Source: Pseudomonadota bacterium (GTDB taxonomy: Bacteria; Pseudomonadota; Alphaproteobacteria; ATCC43930; CGMCC-115725). From it: a stretch of DNA of 7,059 nt. The position numbers were made by a program, and so were the translations under genes. Shown here one piece after another: positions 1 to 6,044 of this stretch. Where the stretch lies: the NCBI GenBank assembly GCA_021790295.1, contig JAJYIC010000125.1, positions 1 to 7,059 on the forward strand. Reading direction: 5' to 3'. Below the pieces are notes generated by a model that saw only the letters and a program-made list of their open reading frames with translations, did no database searches and was not told where the DNA came from. Positions within the stretch are counted from its first letter, which is position 1. Each line of letters begins with the position of its first letter.

Positions 1-1
1 G

Positions 2-667
2 CTCGTCAACCACGACGCCTTTTACGTTTCGCACGCGCTCGAACCTGTCCTCGTGCCGGACCAGGAACTCGTCGATAGTTTCCTCCCCCCTTACGCGCCG
101 CCGCACAGGATCGATCCGCAAAACCCCGAATCCTGGGGCAATGTCGTGACGCAAGAGATGTACTGCCGGCATCGCCGCGAACTCGGGCAAGCGCTGGCGC
201 GAGTGCCTGAAGCCGCAAGGGAAGCCGAGCGGGAGTGGGCGCGGCTGACCGGGCGCGACTGGGGGATCGTCGAGCGCTACCGTTGCGAGGGCGCAGAGCG
301 CGTGATCGTTGCCATGGGCAGCATCTGCGGCAGCGCGCGCGAAGCGGTCGATCAACTGCGCGAGAGGGGCGACGAGGTGGGCTTATTAAAGCTGCGCCTT
401 TTCCGGCCTTTCCCGGTCGAGGTTCTTTCGGGCGCTCTTGCCGGCGTTCGCGAAGTTCTCGTTCTCGATCGCAATTTTTCGCCGGGATGCGGCGGCGTTC
501 TTTACCAGGAATTGCGCGCGGCTCTTTACGGGATGAAAGGCGCGCCGCGCATCCGCGGCGTGCTTGCGGGCGTCGGCGGGCTCGATGTGTCGCCTGAGCG
601 GATAGCGGCGCTGCTCGGCGAGGCGGCGAGCGAAGAGAGCCGGGAATCGGTGTGGGCGGGGCCATGA
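2..667 (+). CDS. porA: 2-oxoacid (pyruvate):ferredoxin oxidoreductase, alpha subunit, C-terminal part
   Basis: The reading frame is open from the window edge, so the N-terminus lies outside; 221 residues are visible, ending at TGA 665-667. A GTG at 53 is an internal Val codon, because the frame continues upstream with family-like sequence (NHDAFYVSHALEPV just before VPDQE). The segments FLPPYAPPHRIDP, GRDWGIVERYRCEGAE, VIVAMGSICGSAREAVD and LLKLRLFRPFPVE are characteristic of the alpha subunit. They cover the end of the pyrimidine-binding domain and the transketolase-C-like domain II that packs against the TPP-binding beta subunit. The enzyme oxidatively decarboxylates pyruvate to acetyl-CoA in the cytoplasm with ferredoxin as electron partner, or runs in reverse as pyruvate synthase. 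The stop overlaps the porB start, implying coupled translation. Any gamma or delta subunit would lie upstream and is not visible. Substrate could also be another 2-oxoacid, but the match to pyruvate enzymes is best by eye. Confidence 0.93.
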   Translation, partial: LVNHDAFYVSHALEPVLVPDQELVDSFLPPYAPPHRIDPQNPESWGNVVTQEMYCRHRRELGQALARVPEAAREAEREWARLTGRDWGIVERYRCEGAERVIVAMGSICGSAREAVDQLRERGDEVGLLKLRLFRPFPVEVLSGALAGVREVLVLDRNFSPGCGGVLYQELRAALYGMKGAPRIRGVLAGVGGLDVSPERIAALLGEAASEESRESVWAGP

Positions 668-1566
668 AGCCTTTCGCAATCCCTTACGAAAGCGTCCTTT
701 GCTCGGGCCATGCGGCTTGCCCCGGATGCATCGAAGCCTTGTCGGTGCGCCATATTACGGCCGTGCTCGGAACCGATGCGGTAGCGGTGGTGCCGCCCTC
801 CTGCATGGCCATCATCGCCGGTCCGCAGCCTTATTCCTCTTTGCGCATCCCCGTCTACCAGCCCTCTCTCGAATCGAGCGCGGCGGCTGCGACCGGTTTG
901 CGCCGGGCTCTCGACGCCGAAGGCAAGCGCGACACCCTGGTCGCGGTCTTTGCCGGCGACGGCGGCACCTATGACATCGGTTTTCAAGCGCTTTCTTCGG
1001 CGGCGGAACGCAACGAGGACTTCATCTACTTCTGCCTCGACAACGAAGGCTACATGAATACGGGGGCGCAGAAATCGTCCTCGACGCCGCATTTCGCAAA
1101 GACCGGCTCGACCCCCGCCGGCAAGACCACGCGCAAAAAGAACCTCACCGAGATCATGGGCGCTCACGGCATTCCTTACGCCGCGACCGCGTCGGCCGGG
1201 CATCTTCCGGACCTCGTAAAAAAGGTGGAAAAGGCAAAAGGGATGCGCGGCACGCGGGTGATCACGCTTTTCATCCCCTGCCTCGACGGTTGGGGCCTTG
1301 CCGATGACGGCGGCCTCGAAGCCGCGCGCTTCGCGGTCGAAAGCGGGATCTTCCCTCTTTACGAGATCGAGGAAGGGTGGCGCTACAGCCTCAACCATAA
1401 GGAAAAGACGAGGCCGGTCAGCGACTACCTCGCTTTGCAAAAGCGCTACCGGCATCTTGCCGCGGCCGAGGTCGACGCCCTTCAAGCCGAGGTCGACGGC
1501 GCCTGGGAGCATCTGCTCGAACGGGTCGCCGCGAGCGCAGCTGCGCCCTCGCCTTCAACGCGTTAA
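664..1566 (+). CDS. porB: 2-oxoacid (pyruvate):ferredoxin oxidoreductase, beta subunit (TPP and [4Fe-4S] binding)
   Basis: This complete 300-residue protein has the usual length for stand-alone PorB. Start ATG 664 overlaps the porA stop (ATGA); an in-frame GTG at 652 is possible but would add only four residues. The TPP/Mg motif is present: GDGG at residues 98-101, ending in DNEGYMNTG at 126-134. Four cysteines suit the proximal [4Fe-4S] cluster: C19 and C22 (HAACPGC), C47 (PPSCMA) and C206 (IPCLDGW). The 3- and 25-residue spacings agree with those I recall for the cluster ligands of single-chain PFOR. The C-terminal half, with TEIMGAHGIPYAATAS and FPLYEIEEGWRYSLNHKEKTRPVSDYL, is the standard PorB tail. 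With PorA it forms the catalytic core that passes electrons to ferredoxin. Its last 12 bp overlap the convergent formyltransferase gene, leaving no room for a normal terminator between them. Confidence 0.95.
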   Translation: MKPFAIPYESVLCSGHAACPGCIEALSVRHITAVLGTDAVAVVPPSCMAIIAGPQPYSSLRIPVYQPSLESSAAAATGLRRALDAEGKRDTLVAVFAGDGGTYDIGFQALSSAAERNEDFIYFCLDNEGYMNTGAQKSSSTPHFAKTGSTPAGKTTRKKNLTEIMGAHGIPYAATASAGHLPDLVKKVEKAKGMRGTRVITLFIPCLDGWGLADDGGLEAARFAVESGIFPLYEIEEGWRYSLNHKEKTRPVSDYLALQKRYRHLAAAEVDALQAEVDGAWEHLLERVAASAAAPSPSTR

Positions 1567-2493
1567 CGGCTCCTCTCCGAGGATCGCGCCCTCGGGTATC
1601 CCCGCTTCGGAGGGTGCGACCTTCGGCCCTTCGCCGAGACACACGCGCGAGACTTCGATAGTGCCGCCTTGCGCCAGCACGCGCATCCCTTGGGCGGAAA
1701 GCGCAGTCACCTCGCCCGTCTTCTTGCCGCGCACCGCGGCAAAGGTCGCGGCCGCCGATTTGCGCGAATCGAAAAGGGCGAGCTTTTGCCCGCGAAAGGT
1801 CGTCCAGGCGCCGGGCGAAGGGTTGCAGCCGCGGATCAGGTCGTAGACAAAATCGACGTGGTTGGCCCAATTGATCCGCGACTCCGCCTCGCGCACCCAG
1901 CCTTCGTAGGTCGCCTCTTCTTCGTCCTGCACGGTTTCGCGCGCCTCTCCGCGGGCGACCAGATCCGCCGCCTCGAGAAGGGCCGCCACGCCTTGGGGAA
2001 AGATTTTTTCGAAATAAAGCGAGGCGGCGGTGTCGTCGGGACCGATCGGCACCCGCTTTTGCAGGATCACCGGACCCTCGTCGAGACCCGGGGTCGGGCG
2101 GAAGATCGAGATCCCGGTCTCGCTTCGACCGCGAATGATCGCCCAGGAAATCGAGGAAGGCCCGCGGTGGAGAGGCAAAAGCGACGGATGGAACTGGATC
2201 ATCCCGCCTTTGGGAATGGCGCAGAATTCCGGAGGCGCGAAAAGGGTGACATAAGCCATCACCCCGAGATCGGCCTTGAGTTCGGTGAGCGCCTGTTGCG
2301 CTTCGGAGGCGGAATAGCGCTGAAAGCGGTAAAGCGGGATGCCTCGCTCGGTGGCCGCCGCGGCCAGAGGATCGGGCCTTGCCCCGGCTTTTTCCGGCGC
2401 CGCGAAGACCCCCAGAACCTCGTCTTTGCGTTGGGCGAAGGCTTCGAGTACGGCCTTGCCAAAGGCCTGCTGGCCGATGATGACAATGCGCAT
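1555..2493 (-). CDS. Stand-alone formyltransferase resembling the hydrolase domain of 10-formyltetrahydrofolate dehydrogenase
   Basis: This 312-residue protein has an N-terminal Rossmann-like formyl-transferase domain (about 1-200) and a Formyl_trans_C-like domain (about 205-312, with INWANHVDFVYDLIRG and PSPGAWTTF). Its start IVIIGQQAFG, and EKAGARPDPL, HPSLLPLHRG, ATYEG and DDTAASLYFEKIFPQG, resemble the N-terminal domain of 10-formyl-THF dehydrogenase (ALDH1L) more than methionyl-tRNA formyltransferase. Catalytic H102 and D138 are present and 36 residues apart, as in that enzyme (H106/D142). The residue two before His, Asn in Fmt, is Gln here (IQFHP). No carrier-protein or aldehyde dehydrogenase domain follows. 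Likely chemistry is hydrolysis of 10-formyl-THF or formyl transfer to an unknown acceptor; it is probably not the housekeeping Fmt. Start ATG 2493 is chosen because AAGGA lies 6 nt upstream; an in-frame GTG at 2535 lacks this. The histidine kinase gene lies 67 bp upstream. Confidence 0.88.
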   Translation of the reverse strand: MRIVIIGQQAFGKAVLEAFAQRKDEVLGVFAAPEKAGARPDPLAAAATERGIPLYRFQRYSASEAQQALTELKADLGVMAYVTLFAPPEFCAIPKGGMIQFHPSLLPLHRGPSSISWAIIRGRSETGISIFRPTPGLDEGPVILQKRVPIGPDDTAASLYFEKIFPQGVAALLEAADLVARGEARETVQDEEEATYEGWVREAESRINWANHVDFVYDLIRGCNPSPGAWTTFRGQKLALFDSRKSAAATFAAVRGKKTGEVTALSAQGMRVLAQGGTIEVSRVCLGEGPKVAPSEAGIPEGAILGEEPLTR

Positions 2494-2540
2494 CGCCCTT
2501 CCTTTCGACTGTCTCTCGGGGCGGGAGAATTTCACCTGGA

Positions 2541-2554
2541 GGCGGCAGGCGGCA
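2541..2554. repeat. Tandem 7-bp repeat in the kinase-formyltransferase gap
   Basis: Two adjacent perfect copies of GGCGGCA occupy the 67-bp gap between the histidine kinase stop (2561) and the formyltransferase start (2493). Nothing else notable is in this gap except the formyltransferase Shine-Dalgarno sequence (minus-strand AAGGA, forward 2500-2504). No terminator-like T-run follows, so read-through from the kinase gene is likely. The repeat may be chance in GC-rich DNA. Confidence 0.5.
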
Positions 2555-2560
2555 AGCCCC

Positions 2561-4402
2561 TTATGCGCCTTTTTGCGGGGTTTCGAGCGCGCCCCTCGGA
2601 AGGAAGACCGTCACCTTGGTGCCGCGCCCGGGCTCGCTTTCGATCGTCACCCTTCCGCCCGCGCGGCGCGTCAAATCCTCGACCATGCTGAGCCCGAGAC
2701 CCGTACCGCGGCCTTTCTCCTTGGTCGTGAAAAAAGGCTCGAAGGCGCGCTCCAAAACCTCGGGCGGCATGCCGGCACCGCTGTCCTCGACCTCGAGAGC
2801 GACAAAATCCCCGGCCGCGCCTTCCTCCTCCGTCCTCGGCCGATTGAAGGTGCGGATTCTCAGCACCCCTCCCTTTTTCATCGCATCGCGCGCGTTGATA
2901 GCGAGGTTGATAAGGGCGAGTTCGAACTGCGTCGGATCGGCTTTTGCCGGCCACAGATCGGGGGCGAAAGCGGTTTCTAGCGAGATCCCGCGGCCGACGG
3001 TGCGCGCCAGAAGTTCGGCCATCGCCTTGAGGCGCCCGTTGAGGTCGATGCTTTCGATCCGCAAAGGCTGGCGGCGGGCAAAAGCGAGAAGCTGCGCCGT
3101 CAGCCTTTCGCCGCGGGCGACCGTGGCGAGCGCCTGATCGATGCGAACGCGCGACTTCCCATCCTGCGCCGCCGCTTTCAAGATCTCGAGATTGCCTTGC
3201 AACACCGTCAACAGATTGTTGAAATCATGTGCGATCCCGCCCGTCAACTGGCCGAGGGCGTCCATCTTCTGGGCCTGGCGCAACAGGGCTTCGACCTGTG
3301 CCCGGCGATCAATCTCGCTGCGCAGGCGGCGGGCCGTGGTGCGCCAGCGCCAGGTGATGATCTGTTGTTGGCGAAGCTGGCGGGCAGCGAAGAGGGTCAT
3401 CATCAGGATGGCGATGGCGGCCGGCAGCCCGAACAGCGAATAATTGATGAAATTGCCCCTCCACGCCTTGATGACGCCCTTCTCGGGGATGCCGAAAACG
3501 ACATAAACCGGGAAATGCCCGACTTTCTGGTAGGCATCGATGCGCAAAACCCCGTCCACCTGAGAGCGCTCTTCGAGAAGGCCCTCTCGCGGTTTCTCGC
3601 CGATCGCGCGCATCAAGGGGCTCGCTTCTCCAACAGCGCGAAAACGGAGGGCGGGAGGATAGCGCGCGAGAACGAGCCCGTCCGCGCGCAAAAGGCTGGC
3701 GACAAAGCCGTTCTCGTGCGAGATGTTTTTGTAGAAATTGCTGAAATAGCTGCGTTTTGGCGAAAGGCCGATGACCCCGGCAAAAGCGCCGCCCGCTGCG
3801 GTTCGCCTGCGGGTGAGATCGAATTCCGCGCTTTGGGTGAAGGGGTTGCGATGAGGGCGGCCGACCCTGAGACCGGCATTCTTGCCTTCGGCGGCGCGGG
3901 GATGGCCTTCTTCGCCGAGGCGTCCCTCAAGGGCCGGAAGAGGGTGAGCGCTCAGGCGAATGCGCCCGCCCGCATCGGCCATCCACACGTTGTCGATTTC
4001 GGGCAGCGTTTCGAGATCCACCAGAAAACGATGGAGTTGGGAGTCGTTTTCGATCTCCAGCCAAGACAATCCCTTGGTGCGCTCATCGATGCGGGCGAGA
4101 ACGCTTTCATAAGTCTCGAACGCCGCGAGCGCCTGTTGGCGCAGTTCGCCCGCCGTGCCGGCGGCCCGGGTATCGGTATCCTCTTTGATCAGCCTGTAGT
4201 TCTGCCAAGAGGCTACGGCGAGAAGAATGAGCGGCGCCGCAACTGAGGCGGTGAGAAGCCCTCTCCACGGCCAGGCCAAGCGGGAAGGGGGGCGCTGTCG
4301 GCTTTCCTCCCCGCCGGATCGGGCGACAAACCCGCCGGCGGGAGATAGCGGCCGCAACGCCTGCGCGCCGTCGGCGCAACGCCAAAACCTGAACCCTCGC
4401 AC
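2561..4402 (-). CDS. Membrane sensor histidine kinase with extracytoplasmic Cache-like domain, no receiver domain
   Basis: This protein is 613 residues if GTG 4402 is the start. A basic N-terminal stretch (1-47) precedes TM1 (about 48-66). A periplasmic sensor region (about 70-315) looks like a double-Cache domain (LETLPEIDNVWMADAGG, FDLTRRR, YFSNFYKNI, SLLRADGLVLARYPP). TM2 is about 321-340, then a charged probable coiled coil (342-380). HisKA carries the phospho-acceptor H392 in GGIAHDFNNLL. The ATPase domain has N box NLAINARDAM (N503), G1 DSGAG (540-544), F box FEPFFTT and G2 GRGTGLG (564-570). All catalytic motifs are intact, so it should autophosphorylate. It ends at 613 with no receiver domain, and no response regulator is encoded in the window. 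The signal sensed is unknown. The start is uncertain: the first 40 residues look non-conserved, and a TTG at codon 42 is an alternative. It lies between asd and the formyltransferase on the same strand. Confidence 0.92.
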   Translation of the reverse strand: MRGFRFWRCADGAQALRPLSPAGGFVARSGGEESRQRPPSRLAWPWRGLLTASVAAPLILLAVASWQNYRLIKEDTDTRAAGTAGELRQQALAAFETYESVLARIDERTKGLSWLEIENDSQLHRFLVDLETLPEIDNVWMADAGGRIRLSAHPLPALEGRLGEEGHPRAAEGKNAGLRVGRPHRNPFTQSAEFDLTRRRTAAGGAFAGVIGLSPKRSYFSNFYKNISHENGFVASLLRADGLVLARYPPALRFRAVGEASPLMRAIGEKPREGLLEERSQVDGVLRIDAYQKVGHFPVYVVFGIPEKGVIKAWRGNFINYSLFGLPAAIAILMMTLFAARQLRQQQIITWRWRTTARRLRSEIDRRAQVEALLRQAQKMDALGQLTGGIAHDFNNLLTVLQGNLEILKAAAQDGKSRVRIDQALATVARGERLTAQLLAFARRQPLRIESIDLNGRLKAMAELLARTVGRGISLETAFAPDLWPAKADPTQFELALINLAINARDAMKKGGVLRIRTFNRPRTEEEGAAGDFVALEVEDSGAGMPPEVLERAFEPFFTTKEKGRGTGLGLSMVEDLTRRAGGRVTIESEPGRGTKVTVFLPRGALETPQKGA

Positions 4403-4407
4403 GCCTT

Positions 4408-4425
4408 TATCCCCGGTATCCCCGG
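4408..4425. repeat. Perfect 9-bp tandem repeat abutting the histidine kinase start
   Basis: Two adjacent copies of TATCCCCGG (4408-4416 and 4417-4425; CCGGGGATA on the coding strand) sit 6 bp upstream of the GTG at 4402. They overlap the expected ribosome-binding zone of the kinase gene. They could be a regulator half-site pair, part of an unusual ribosome-binding region, or chance. The sequence supports only the repeat itself. Confidence 0.6.
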
Positions 4426-4448
4426 CCGATCGAACCCTCTATCCGTCC

Positions 4449-4460
4449 TATTCCGGAATA
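4449..4460. promoter_or_regulatory. 12-bp perfect palindrome (possible operator) upstream of the kinase gene
   Basis: TATTCCGGAATA reads identically on both strands and is AT-rich at its ends within GC-rich DNA. It lies about 47 bp upstream of the kinase start, where an operator or promoter-proximal element could sit. Binding by a dimeric regulator is an inference; no regulator is encoded nearby. Confidence 0.35.
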
Positions 4461-4466
4461 AGAGCC

Positions 4467-4484
4467 GAGGCGGAAACCGCTCTC
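4467..4484. other. Potential stem-loop in the asd-kinase gap
   Basis: GAGGCGG pairs with CCGCTCTC around an AAA loop, giving a 7-bp stem with one bulged base. A competing pairing, AGAGC (4461-4465) with GCTCT (4479-4483), is also possible. On the asd/kinase strand it is followed by GGCTCTTATT, which is not a clear T-run, so it is not a convincing rho-independent terminator. Confidence 0.35.
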
Positions 4485-4486
4485 GA

Positions 4487-4511
4487 CGGGCTTTCGAGGG
4501 CGCAAAGCCCG
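4487..4511. other. 8-bp perfect inverted repeat downstream of asd
   Basis: CGGGCTTT (4487-4494) pairs perfectly with AAAGCCCG (4504-4511) around a 9-nt loop. It begins about 30 nt beyond the asd stop on the asd transcript. There is no T-run after it, so it may be a transcript-stabilising or pausing structure rather than an intrinsic terminator. With the next hairpin it makes two stem-loops within 45 bp. Confidence 0.4.
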
Positions 4512-4541
4512 CGGCGAGGCGCTCCCCGCCGATGACGCGGG

Positions 4542-5612
4542 TTATCCGGCTCTGCGCCGCCTCGCCTCGGCCGGCGCGCGGCGCGCGCCCTTCCTTTCCG
4601 CGAGATGGTCCCGCGCAAGGATTTCGGCGATCTCGACCGCGTTGAGCGCCGCTCCCTTGCGCAAATTGTCGGCGACAACCCAAAGGTTGAGCGCATGAGG
4701 GAGGGTCGGATCGCGGCGGATGCGGCTGACATAAACAAGGTCCTGGCCGGCCGCATCGACCGGCGTCGCATAGCCTTCTTCGGCCCGGTTGTCGACGACG
4801 GCGACCCCCGGGGCGCGGCGCAAGGCCGCCCGCGCTTCGGCTTCGCCAATCGGCCTTTCGAATTCGACGTTGACCGCCTCGGCATGGCCGATAAAGACCG
4901 GCACGCGCACGCAGGTCGCCGAAAGCGCGATCTCGGGGTCGAGGATCTTCCGCGTCTCGACGGCCATCTTCCACTCTTCCTTGGTGGCGCCGTCATTCAT
5001 AAAGACGTCGATGTGGGGGATGACGTTAAAGGCGATCTGTTTCGGCAGAACCTCGCTTTTGATCGGATCGGTGACGTAGATCGCCCGCGTCTGGGTGAAA
5101 AGCTCGTCCATCGCCTGCCGGCCGGCTCCGGAAACCGACTGATAGGTGGCGACCACCACCCTTTTGATGCGCGCGAGGTCATGGAGAGGCTTGAGCGCGA
5201 CCACGAGTTGGATCGTCGAGCAATTGGGATTGGCGATGATGCCCCTCTTCTCGAACAGCGCCACCGCCTGCGGATTGACCTCGGGGACGACGAGGGGTAC
5301 ATCCGGCTCCATGCGGAAATAAGAAGTGTTGTCGATCACCACCGCGCCGGCCGCGACGGCGCGCGGGACAAAGCCCGCAGAGACCTTGGCTCCCGGGGAG
5401 GAAAGAACGATATCGACGCCACGGAAATCATATTCCTCGAGCGCCCCGACCTTGAGGACCGCGTCCTCGCCGAAAGAGACCTCGCTGCCCTTCGAACGCG
5501 AAGAGGCGAGAGCGATCACCTCGTCGGCCGGAAATCGGCGCTCGGCGAGGAGCTTCAGAAATTCGCGCCCGACATTGCCGGTGGCGCCGACGACGGCGAC
5601 TTTGAATCCCAT
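4542..5612 (-). CDS. asd: Aspartate-semialdehyde dehydrogenase
   Basis: This 356-residue cytoplasmic enzyme reduces aspartyl phosphate to aspartate semialdehyde with NADPH, the branch point to lysine/diaminopimelate, threonine and methionine. The nucleotide-binding start VAVVGATGNVGREFL is at 5-19, and ASSRSKG (36-42) is the NADP-phosphate contact region. Catalytic residues are C131 (NPNCSTIQ), Q158 (TYQSVSGAG), R236 (CVRVP) and H243 (FIGHAEAVNVEFE), matching the family in order and spacing. The dimerisation region includes PKQIAFNVIPHIDVFMNDG and TKEEWKM, of a style common in Alphaproteobacteria. The C-terminus carries an unusual Arg/Ala-rich tail of about 17 residues after LARDHLAE, making it slightly longer than most homologues. 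Start ATG 5612 has GGAGA about 8 nt upstream. It is transcribed away from the Mpo1-like gene across a 109-bp gap and is first of three genes on this strand. Confidence 0.97.
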   Translation of the reverse strand: MGFKVAVVGATGNVGREFLKLLAERRFPADEVIALASSRSKGSEVSFGEDAVLKVGALEEYDFRGVDIVLSSPGAKVSAGFVPRAVAAGAVVIDNTSYFRMEPDVPLVVPEVNPQAVALFEKRGIIANPNCSTIQLVVALKPLHDLARIKRVVVATYQSVSGAGRQAMDELFTQTRAIYVTDPIKSEVLPKQIAFNVIPHIDVFMNDGATKEEWKMAVETRKILDPEIALSATCVRVPVFIGHAEAVNVEFERPIGEAEARAALRRAPGVAVVDNRAEEGYATPVDAAGQDLVYVSRIRRDPTLPHALNLWVVADNLRKGAALNAVEIAEILARDHLAERKGARRAPAEARRRRAG

Positions 5613-5721
5613 GGCGTCTCCGCGAAGTGAAAGGTGAGGGCCGCCTTTGACTTACGATCAGAATGCGGCTTTGGCAAGCGCCCCTTTCCCGCTCCGGGGT
5701 GAGGACCCGGGGTCGGATAAG
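5613..5721. promoter_or_regulatory. Divergent intergenic region between asd and the Mpo1-like gene
   Basis: This 109-bp region must hold promoters for both directions unless one is leaderless. On the plus strand, TTGACT (5647-5652) matches a -35 box, but no good -10 follows at 16-18 bp. On the minus strand, TTGCCA (5672-5677) is a fair -35 for asd, with TAAGTC (5649-5654) at 17-bp spacing as a weak -10. An 11-nt interrupted palindrome GACCC-G-GGGTC is at 5704-5714, just upstream of the Mpo1-like start, and CCGGGGT occurs twice (5694-5700, 5707-5713). None of the promoter calls is strong. Confidence 0.35.
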
Positions 5722-6042
5722 ATGAGCTATCGCGCCTTCTGGAGCCGCTATCTCTCCGCTCACGCCGATCCGCGCACGCGCGCCCTCCACTATCTCGGCA
5801 CCCTCCTCGCGATGGCTTTTCTTGCGGCGGGGGCGCTCTTCGACTGGCGGCTCTTTCTTCTTGCCCCTCTTTGCGGCTATTCCTTCGCCTGGTTCGGCCA
5901 TTTTGTTATCGAGCGCAACCGGCCGCAGAGTTTCGGGCATCCTTTGTGGTCGCTTTTCTCGGATTTCCGCATGCTCGCGCTTTTCCTTTCCTTCCGGCTC
6001 GGAAAGGAGCTGCGGCGCCAAGACATCGGCGAAGAGAGGTAG
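5722..6042 (+). CDS. Mpo1-like (DUF962) small membrane protein
   Basis: This 106-residue protein opens with YRAFWSRYLSAHADPRTRALHYLGTLLA, typical of DUF962/Mpo1-like proteins, and continues with GYSFAWFGHFVIERNRPQS and FGHPLWSLFSDFRML. Two hydrophobic segments (about 24-40 and 43-63) suggest membrane insertion. Four histidines (H14, H23, H60, H73) fall in the conserved parts and could bind metal. Yeast Mpo1 is an iron-dependent dioxygenase that acts on 2-hydroxy fatty acids in sphingoid-base breakdown; the bacterial substrate is unknown. Start ATG 5722 is chosen because homology begins there and GGAT lies upstream. An in-frame TTG at 5647 would add 25 low-complexity, non-conserved residues. 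The stop is 2 bp before the next gene's ATG, so the two are co-transcribed. Confidence 0.85.
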   Translation: MSYRAFWSRYLSAHADPRTRALHYLGTLLAMAFLAAGALFDWRLFLLAPLCGYSFAWFGHFVIERNRPQSFGHPLWSLFSDFRMLALFLSFRLGKELRRQDIGEER

Positions 6043-6044
6043 GA

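Noticed and set aside
526..1512. A 328-codon minus-strand open frame opposite porA/porB.
   Set aside because: It has no recognisable domain and is a shadow of well-conserved porAB.
2494..2535. An upstream GTG start (2535) for the formyltransferase.
   Set aside because: The ATG at 2493 has a good AAGGA at 6-nt spacing and begins directly at the conserved first beta strand.
1669..2691. A long plus-strand open frame (340 codons) opposite the formyltransferase and kinase genes.
   Set aside because: Its translation is Arg/Gly-rich with no recognisable domain, and the minus strand encodes clear conserved proteins; it is an antisense shadow of high-GC codons.
3197..4246. A 349-codon plus-strand open frame opposite the histidine kinase.
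   Set aside because: It has no family resemblance and is explained by codon bias of the kinase gene on the other strand.
4487..4511. Rho-independent terminator after asd.
   Set aside because: The stem is perfect, but no T-run follows on the asd strand, so only a structural element is claimed.
4605..5630. A 341-codon plus-strand open frame opposite asd.
   Set aside because: It shows repetitive charged sequence without motifs, while asd on the minus strand has every catalytic residue.
5647..5721. A 25-residue N-terminal extension of the Mpo1-like protein from TTG 5647.
   Set aside because: Family similarity begins at the ATG at 5722, and the TTGACT there is more readily explained as a -35-like sequence.
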